Of a DNA stretch of 8,858 nucleotides, positions 4,971 to 8,858 are shown in pieces. The DNA is from Phycisphaerales bacterium (GTDB taxonomy: Bacteria; Planctomycetota; Phycisphaerae; SM23-33). The stretch spans positions 23,108 to 31,965 of the forward strand of contig PMYM01000067.1 of assembly GCA_003171235.1 (NCBI GenBank), read 5' to 3'. The notes under the pieces were generated by a model, which was not told the DNA's origin, did not search any database, and was given only the letters and a program-made list of their open reading frames with translations. A program made the position numbers and the translations under genes. The first letter of the stretch is position 1. Each line of letters opens with the position of its first letter.

Positions 4971-6345
4971 AGGCCGTGATTTCCATGCCGCCCAGGTCCA
5001 CCCAGCCGTCGGAGTACTGCTCGTTGACTGCGAACCTGACGCGCGGGGCCTGGCTGGCCGGATCGACCAGCCCGACGCACACCTCCGCCCAGCCGGGCCT
5101 GAGGCCCGCCGGCAGCGGCAGCGTGCGATGTGTGACGAAATCGCCCGGCAGCCACTGGCGGATGTCCACGTCGGCCAGGGGCACGAAGAACTCGCCCGCC
5201 CCCTCCTGCCGCAGCCGCAACACCAAATCGTACCGCCGGTAGATGGGGGCCACGCCCACATTCTCGATCCAGGTGCGGAATTCGAAGTTCCCGCCGGCCT
5301 GCACCTGCGTGGGCAGTTGGGCCTGGCGCAGTATATAGCGGTAGCCCAGGTGGCGGCAGAAGACCTTGAACTTTTCGATCCACTCATCCGGCAGGTAGGT
5401 GTACTTGGGCATGAAATACGTGGCGTGGAACTTCAGCCCCTGCTGGAGAATCAGGTCGATATCGTAGTTGTCGCGGAACCAGCTAAGGGGCACCCCGCAG
5501 ACCTCCAGGTGCACCGGGGCTGTCTTCCACTGGTCGGTCGCGCCGCAGAGGTGCACCTGCTGGGGATAGGCGTCGAAGGTGTGGTTGAAGGAGAGGTCCT
5601 TGCGCACCTCCAGACTCTCGAAGCAGCGAATGTCGCCGAAGCAGTCGGCCCGCCAGCCCAGCCCGGCCCGCAGCCCGATGCCGAACTGGTTGTCGTCTAT
5701 CTGGCAGAGCAATTGCGTCTTGGGATGCACCTGCTTGTAGAGCTGGGTAAATCGCCCGATGGTTTCGTCGCTGGTGTCGCCGGCCCCCTCGCCCCACGGG
5801 CCGGTGATGGCCAGGTCCACCGATTCCAAGAGCTCGTGCCCGTCGTAGCGCCGGGCGAACTCGCGGATGAGCCCGCCCCACTTCTCGAAGTATTCCTTCG
5901 AGTCGTGCACGGGAATGGTGATGGGGCCGCGGTTGCCGTGCTTCCAGGAAACGACCGGGTACTTCTTGGCGTACCACTCGGGCATCTGTGTTTCGCCGAC
6001 GCTGCCGAAGGCCATCAGCCGCACGGCCAGCGTCTGCTTGCGCTGGCGGCACATCTCCAGCGACTGGTCGATGACGGTGAAATCGTACTTGCCCTCGACC
6101 GGCTCGATCACCCGCCAGAACCAGCGGCAGTAGGCCACGGTTGAGGGCAGGTAGCCTTTAACGGTGTCGCGGGCGAGGTACCGCCGGCCGGGCGACAGGG
6201 GGAAGACGGTCGGGCCGTTCTCGTCCCAGCGGGCGTCGGGATAAAGCTCGTCGCCGTTGAAGTGCTGGAAGGTGCAGATGCCGCGGTGGGGATTCCGCAA
6301 GTCGTCGTTAGTGGGCGTCGGGCGGATTCTACGAAGCGTGGCCAA
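4969..6345 (-). CDS. DUF4832 protein, glycosidase-like TIM barrel
   Basis: A 458-residue protein matching the DUF4832 architecture: an N-terminal glycoside-hydrolase-like (beta/alpha)8 barrel (about 12-340, starting NPHRGICTFQHF) and a C-terminal beta-sandwich (about 336-458, with RYILRQAQLP, WIENVGVAPIYRRYDLVLRL and QWLPG). E186 in TGPWGEGAGD and E281 in PVHLEVCG are about 95 residues apart, as acid/base and nucleophile are in clan GH-A enzymes, so polysaccharide or glycoside cleavage is plausible; the substrate is unknown. There is no signal peptide. The start is a TTG at 6345, supported by AAAGGA (6353-6358) 7 bases upstream; no ATG suits. It probably follows the SGNH gene in one unit, with a repeat-filled 183-bp gap. 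The stop overlaps the arm of the inverted-repeat element. Confidence 0.88.
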   Translation of the reverse strand: MATLRRIRPTPTNDDLRNPHRGICTFQHFNGDELYPDARWDENGPTVFPLSPGRRYLARDTVKGYLPSTVAYCRWFWRVIEPVEGKYDFTVIDQSLEMCRQRKQTLAVRLMAFGSVGETQMPEWYAKKYPVVSWKHGNRGPITIPVHDSKEYFEKWGGLIREFARRYDGHELLESVDLAITGPWGEGAGDTSDETIGRFTQLYKQVHPKTQLLCQIDDNQFGIGLRAGLGWRADCFGDIRCFESLEVRKDLSFNHTFDAYPQQVHLCGATDQWKTAPVHLEVCGVPLSWFRDNYDIDLILQQGLKFHATYFMPKYTYLPDEWIEKFKVFCRHLGYRYILRQAQLPTQVQAGGNFEFRTWIENVGVAPIYRRYDLVLRLRQEGAGEFFVPLADVDIRQWLPGDFVTHRTLPLPAGLRPGWAEVCVGLVDPASQAPRVRFAVNEQYSDGWVDLGGMEITA

Positions 6346-6366
6346 GATTATTTCCTTTATCGAAAA

Positions 6367-6381
6367 CGAGTAGTTTACTCG
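6367..6381. repeat. Short hairpin next to the DUF4832 ribosome binding site
   Basis: CGAGTA (6367-6372) and TACTCG (6376-6381) form a perfect 6-bp stem with a 3-base loop, 8 bp upstream of the AAAGGA ribosome binding site of the DUF4832 gene. Just before it in transcription lie two GCGGAGT units (6404-6417), a 7-bp tandem pair. It could affect translation, but chance is not excluded. Confidence 0.45.
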
Positions 6382-6425
6382 AAGCAGTGTGGAATGCGAA
6401 AGCGCGGAGTGCGGAGTAGGTTCAC

Positions 6426-6469
6426 CGCAGAGGGCGCAGAAACCTCTGTGTGCCTCTGCGTCCTCTGCG
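6426..6469. repeat. Family B palindromic repeat (CTCTGCG units)
   Basis: CGCAGAGGGCGCAGA (6426-6440) and TCTGCGTCCTCTGCG (6455-6469) are 15-bp inverted arms with one mismatch. The right arm is built of 9-bp units, GCCTCTGCG and TCCTCTGCG. From memory, such 'acgcagagg' stretches are frequent between genes in planctomycetes. Here it lies in the gap between the SGNH and DUF4832 genes. Confidence 0.75.
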
Positions 6470-6483
6470 TTAAATGTCTTTTC

Positions 6484-6512
6484 TTGTTCGCGTAGTTCGC
6501 GGTGTTCGCGGC
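6484..6512. repeat. 9-bp tandem repeat, family A, copy 2
   Basis: The minus strand reads GC then CGCGAACAC, CGCGAACTA and CGCGAACAA. It matches 26 of 29 bases of the copy at 874-902 and has the same orientation. It begins 17 bp past the SGNH stop codon. Confidence 0.8.
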
Positions 6513-6528
6513 GCTGCTTTTCCTGGCA

Positions 6529-7713
6529 CTACCGGTAGGCCGGCGGCTTGGGGTCCAGGTGGGCGACTAATTCGTCCTTGATGGCCATGGCGAAGAACAG
6601 GTTGCCCAAGGGGCTGTAATGCCCGAACACCGCCGCCTCCCGCGGGGTTATGAAGTACCGTTGGACATACTCCCCGGGGATGACTTTGAAGGCCTGGTAA
6701 TCGGCCAGGTGCTTTTCCAGGATGTCGATGGGCTTGATGCCCTTGCCGGCCAGGTAATCCCGCAATGGCTGGTCGGGCAGCGGCAGGCCCTTGAGGTGAT
6801 CCCGGATCATCATGGGCCCATAGCTCAGGAGGATGATGGGCTTCTTGTTGTGCTGCTTGAGCCACGGCAGGAAGCCATCCAGAATGTGCATGGTGGACTT
6901 CATGCCATACTCCATCCGCAGCCGGTGGGCCTCGGCGGCCCGCTTGGCCGGATCGCGCAGGTCGACCTTGATTCCCAGGGCCTCGGCCGTCTTCTCCAGG
7001 TCGTCGAAGCGGGCCTCGCCCCCGACCTCCATGCTGTACAGGCGGACGATCTGGTCGTCCTTGAAGGTCTTGTAGAAGTGCTCGGGGTCGCACAGGCGTC
7101 GCAGGTCGTCGGGCGTCTTGCACGCGCCAGGGCACTCAACGAATTTGTTCTTCGCCAGGTCGTAGCGCAGGTGAACCCAGGGCAGGCCGTGCTGCGGCCA
7201 GGCCTTCTCGCGCGGGCGATCGCGCTCGCTGTACTGGGTGCGGATCCAGCGCGAGGCGTCCAGGTTGCGCACGTGGTCGTCGCCGAAAATCCCCAGCACG
7301 ATGTACTCGGCCGAGACCTCGGTGACCTCGTGGCGCATGGCCCGGTGGACGGCGGTCAGGATGCTGTGCCCGCCGATGCCGAAGTTGCGGATGGGCTCGC
7401 CGAAATGCGCCGCCAGCCGCTCCTGCCACGTCTCGTCGTCGCTGACCTGCTGCGACTGGGTGTAGCTGTCGCCGTAGGTGTTGATGCGGCAGGGCCGCTC
7501 GGCGAAGTTGATCACGCGGCGGTTGCCGGCCTTTTCATGGGTGTAGGTCGTCTGGGCGAAGTCCTGGCCGTCGCGCAGGACCACGTCGCGCGGCACGTAG
7601 CCCAGCTCGGGGTCGAAGTTGATCCATGACACCTTGCTGGTGTCCAGCACGGCGTCGATGTCCTGCTGCCGGAAAGTAGTGGCCTCAAGAATCTCGCGAA
7701 TCAAGTCAGCCAT
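6529..7713 (-). CDS. SGNH/GDSL-like hydrolase
   Basis: A 394-residue protein of the SGNH hydrolase superfamily (esterases, deacetylases and lipases with a flavodoxin-like fold). Block I is INTYGDSYTQ with the candidate nucleophile S83. Block II is NFGIGGHS (110-117), with oxyanion-hole glycine. Block III is likely LGIFGDDHVRN (140-150). Block V is VFGHYSPLGN (362-371) with H365. The usual Asp three residues before that His is Val here, so the triad may be a dyad or use another acid. An insert of about 130 residues (150-280) between blocks III and V could be a substrate-binding or regulatory region. No signal peptide or membrane helix is visible. The ATG at 7713 has GGAGA (7721-7725) about 8 bases upstream. 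A sigma70-like promoter lies at 7827-7854. The DUF4832 gene follows on the same strand; together they suggest work on an acylated sugar or glycan. Confidence 0.85.
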   Translation of the reverse strand: MADLIREILEATTFRQQDIDAVLDTSKVSWINFDPELGYVPRDVVLRDGQDFAQTTYTHEKAGNRRVINFAERPCRINTYGDSYTQSQQVSDDETWQERLAAHFGEPIRNFGIGGHSILTAVHRAMRHEVTEVSAEYIVLGIFGDDHVRNLDASRWIRTQYSERDRPREKAWPQHGLPWVHLRYDLAKNKFVECPGACKTPDDLRRLCDPEHFYKTFKDDQIVRLYSMEVGGEARFDDLEKTAEALGIKVDLRDPAKRAAEAHRLRMEYGMKSTMHILDGFLPWLKQHNKKPIILLSYGPMMIRDHLKGLPLPDQPLRDYLAGKGIKPIDILEKHLADYQAFKVIPGEYVQRYFITPREAAVFGHYSPLGNLFFAMAIKDELVAHLDPKPPAYR

Positions 7714-7826
7714 GGCATCATCTCCAATAAGAGTGAATGTGCCGGAACTCGGCGTTTGGCCGATGACTCTCGCCTTACGGCCTCGCCAGCATTGCCTGGC
7801 CTCCTGCCGGCAACCTTGAAAAAAGA

Positions 7827-7854
7827 ATTATCGCAACAAAGGGGCATTTTTCAA
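7827..7854 (-). promoter_or_regulatory. Sigma70-type promoter for the SGNH gene
   Basis: On the minus strand TTGAAA (7854-7849) and GATAAT (7832-7827) each match the consensus at five of six positions and are 16 bases apart. Transcription would start near 7820, giving a leader of about 107 bases before the ATG at 7713. The leader includes a GCC-GTAA-GGC hairpin with a GNRA-type loop. The hexamers lie in an AT-rich patch within GC-rich DNA, which adds weight. Confidence 0.55.
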
Positions 7855-7960
7855 ATGGTTTTAATGGCCGATTTGCGCGCGTGGTGACAAGAACATCCTG
7901 GCGTCAGTTGTGCCCTTTATGGAGTCACAGCGTCTCTTTCGTTCCGAATAATCCGGCGCT

Positions 7961-7996
7961 GCCTGGGAGGAAGTCAGGCCCAGGCCCGAATGGGCC
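7961..7996. repeat. Two overlapping, competing hairpins
   Basis: GCCTGGG (7961-7967) pairs with CCCAGGC (7979-7985), and GGCCC (7983-7987) pairs with GGGCC (7992-7996). The two stems share bases 7983-7985, so they are mutually exclusive as drawn. This could be chance in GC-rich DNA or part of the longer repeat that continues at 8010. Confidence 0.45.
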
Positions 7997-8009
7997 AGCG
8001 AGAGTTTAG

Positions 8010-8054
8010 CCGGGGGTGGAGCGGCGACTTTTTTTGTCGCCGCGGAACCCCCGG
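8010..8054. repeat. Symmetric hairpin with T7 loop
   Basis: CCGGGGGT (8010-8017), GGA, GCGGCGAC (8021-8028), seven T, GTCGCCGC (8036-8043), GGA, ACCCCCGG (8047-8054). Two perfect 8-bp stems are separated by a symmetric GGA/GGA internal loop. The T-run is in the loop, not after the stem, so it is not an intrinsic terminator. It is preceded by TTTAG, as is the related palindrome at 8222-8271 read on the other strand. Confidence 0.85.
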
Positions 8055-8159
8055 TAAGGTCACGCCCTACAGAAAAAGCGAGTGCCGTGATAACCTTAGA
8101 GAATTGTTCTGACTCGCGGTGCCGTGACTAGGGTTGCGACTCAGCAGTATCGCGCCGCC

Positions 8160-8200
8160 GGCAGGGAAGAACCTGCCACATCGGCAGTAAAGGCACTGCC
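8160..8200. repeat. Two adjacent 6-bp hairpins
   Basis: GGCAGG (8160-8165) pairs with CCTGCC (8172-8177) across GAAGAA. Five bases later GGCAGT (8183-8188) pairs with ACTGCC (8195-8200) across AAAGGC. Both have six-base loops and near-identical left arms, so they look like a tandem pair of the same small palindrome. Confidence 0.6.
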
Positions 8201-8221
8201 TCCGGCTCTTTGCCCAAATTT

Positions 8222-8271
8222 CCGGGGGCTGCGCTGCGCCCCGGCTTCGCCGGTGCTCGCTTCGCCCCCGG
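8222..8271. repeat. Palindrome related to the T7-loop hairpin, opposite orientation
   Basis: The outer arms CCGGGGGC (8222-8229) and GCCCCCGG (8264-8271) are perfect. An inner hairpin CCGGC-TTC-GCCGG lies at 8241-8253. On the minus strand it begins TTTAGCCGGGGGCGAAGCG, close to TTTAGCCGGGGGTGGAGCG at 8005-8023 on plus, so the two are likely inverted copies of one family. A further small stem, GGCCC-TGC-GGGCC, follows at 8285-8297. Confidence 0.7.
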
Positions 8272-8410
8272 CTAAATCCTCGCCGGCCCTGCGGGCCTTA
8301 TTCGACCCATGCCTTGGCCAATTGCGTTTCCCCGCTAGACGAATCTGTTGCAGGTCACCGAAAATGGACCGGCGCCGCAGATTGGCAATGCCCAACGTGG
8401 CAAGTATAAG

Positions 8411-8858
8411 TTAATCATCGTATCCGGCCTTCCCCGGAAGAGGCTCGTTATAAACGTAGAAACTCTTGACTAAGCCAAGGGGACGAAGAACCGCCAGAAC
8501 ACGGTCTACTGTTTCTTGATTGATCTCTCTATTGGTATGCAGGAGCGTGTGGTCTCGACTTATGCGCCCTCTCATGCTGCCCTTCCCAACCATCGGCAGA
8601 TCGATTTCCTTTGTCGGGCCAGCGCTTTGGGCAGCCCGGTCAACGCTACCCAGAATGTGGTCAGCATAATACATTGGGTTTCCAGCCGCCCTCAACTTGT
8701 CGATTACCCCTTCCTCCTGGATGCGCCGACTGGCGAACCAGTCTTCTGAAGTTATCCTTGCACCTGGAATCTGCTCAAGCAGCTTAACGATAATAATGTC
8801 GAGCGTGATTCCTATCGGTTCATTCTCAAACTCAATGGGACTTCTGAACAATCCGGTC
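8411..8858 (-). CDS. Unrecognised protein, 5' end probably beyond the window
   Basis: The frame runs from the right edge to a TAA at 8411. Within the window a TTG at 8851 could start a 146-residue protein, but the frame remains open upstream of it and no ribosome binding site can be judged, so the gene is treated as partial. The visible part has a hydrophobic helix-like stretch (GITLDIIIVKLLEQIPG), a basic patch (GSMRGRISRDHTLLHTNREI) and a compact end (VLAVLRPLGLVKSFYVYNEP). I do not recognise the family. It has no membrane helix or signal peptide in this part. G+C is about 49%, against 65-70% in the other genes, suggesting a different origin or weaker constraint. Codon use and amino acid mix look protein-like rather than random. 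Confidence 0.6.
   Translation of the reverse strand, partial: TGLFRSPIEFENEPIGITLDIIIVKLLEQIPGARITSEDWFASRRIQEEGVIDKLRAAGNPMYYADHILGSVDRAAQSAGPTKEIDLPMVGKGSMRGRISRDHTLLHTNREINQETVDRVLAVLRPLGLVKSFYVYNEPLPGKAGYDD

Larger units (their letters stand above)
7714..8410. other. 697-bp gene-free region rich in hairpins
   Basis: No open frame here has protein-like character. The left part (7714-7860) is the leader and promoter of the SGNH gene. From 7961 to 8297 the region holds at least six short palindromes, listed separately where strong. The part from 8300 to 8410 shows nothing I can name. No tRNA, rRNA or CRISPR structure is visible. Confidence 0.7.

Noticed and set aside
3301..7629. Long plus-strand frames opposite the minus genes (5128-6144 and 6619-7629)
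   Set aside because: Antisense shadows typical of GC-rich genes. They are Val/Gly/Ala/His-rich with no motifs, while the minus-strand frames carry recognisable domains.
8010..8054. T7-containing hairpin as an intrinsic terminator
   Set aside because: The T-run is the loop of the hairpin. No T-run follows the stem on plus, and on minus the run is A.
8160..8200. CRISPR-like array from the two similar GGCAG hairpins
   Set aside because: There are only two short, non-identical units, with no regular repeat-spacer pattern and no cas gene in the window.

Overview
The window is GC-rich chromosomal DNA (roughly 60-70% G+C in the coding parts). It has low gene density and many intergenic palindromes and short tandem repeats. 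From memory, this style of intergenic repeat is common in Planctomycetota (Phycisphaerae or Pirellula-like) and related PVC bacteria. A single-domain STAS protein, a DUF4832 glycosidase-like protein and an intracellular-looking SGNH protein also fit that group. The assignment is inference; no rRNA or other phylogenetic marker is present.

Layout. Bases 1-187 are non-coding with a hairpin and a direct repeat. Four minus-strand genes follow, in order of transcription: an exported protein of unknown function (3960-3100), aspartate kinase LysC (2912-1683), a membrane-anchored thermonuclease-type SNase (1589-777) and a small two-helix membrane protein (742-188). The last two are 34 bp apart and probably cotranscribed. 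The other gaps are filled by palindromic elements. At 3961-4335 a 375-bp divergent gap leads to the only convincing plus-strand gene, a 121-residue STAS (anti-anti-sigma-like) protein at 4336-4701. This converges on a minus-strand pair: an SGNH/GDSL-like hydrolase (7713-6529) and a DUF4832 TIM-barrel protein (6345-4969). Bases 7714-8410 hold no gene but contain a good sigma70-type promoter for the SGNH gene and a dense run of hairpins. An unrecognised, lower-GC minus-strand reading frame (8411 to the right edge) is probably cut by the window end.

How the parts relate. The SGNH and DUF4832 genes plausibly form a small carbohydrate-processing unit (esterase/deacylase plus glycosidase-like barrel), but neither carries a visible export signal. 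LysC is a housekeeping enzyme of the aspartate pathway. The STAS protein has no kinase or phosphatase partner in the window. I did not find a convincing new multi-gene system. The most distinctive signal is in the repeats. One is a 118-bp nested inverted-repeat element whose outer arm overlaps the stop codon of the DUF4832 gene. Three unrelated intergenic families have a 9-bp period, and one of these appears to be read through as the C-terminal tail of the nuclease. Inverted 25-bp copies flank the exported-protein gene, and a hairpin cluster lies at 7961-8297.
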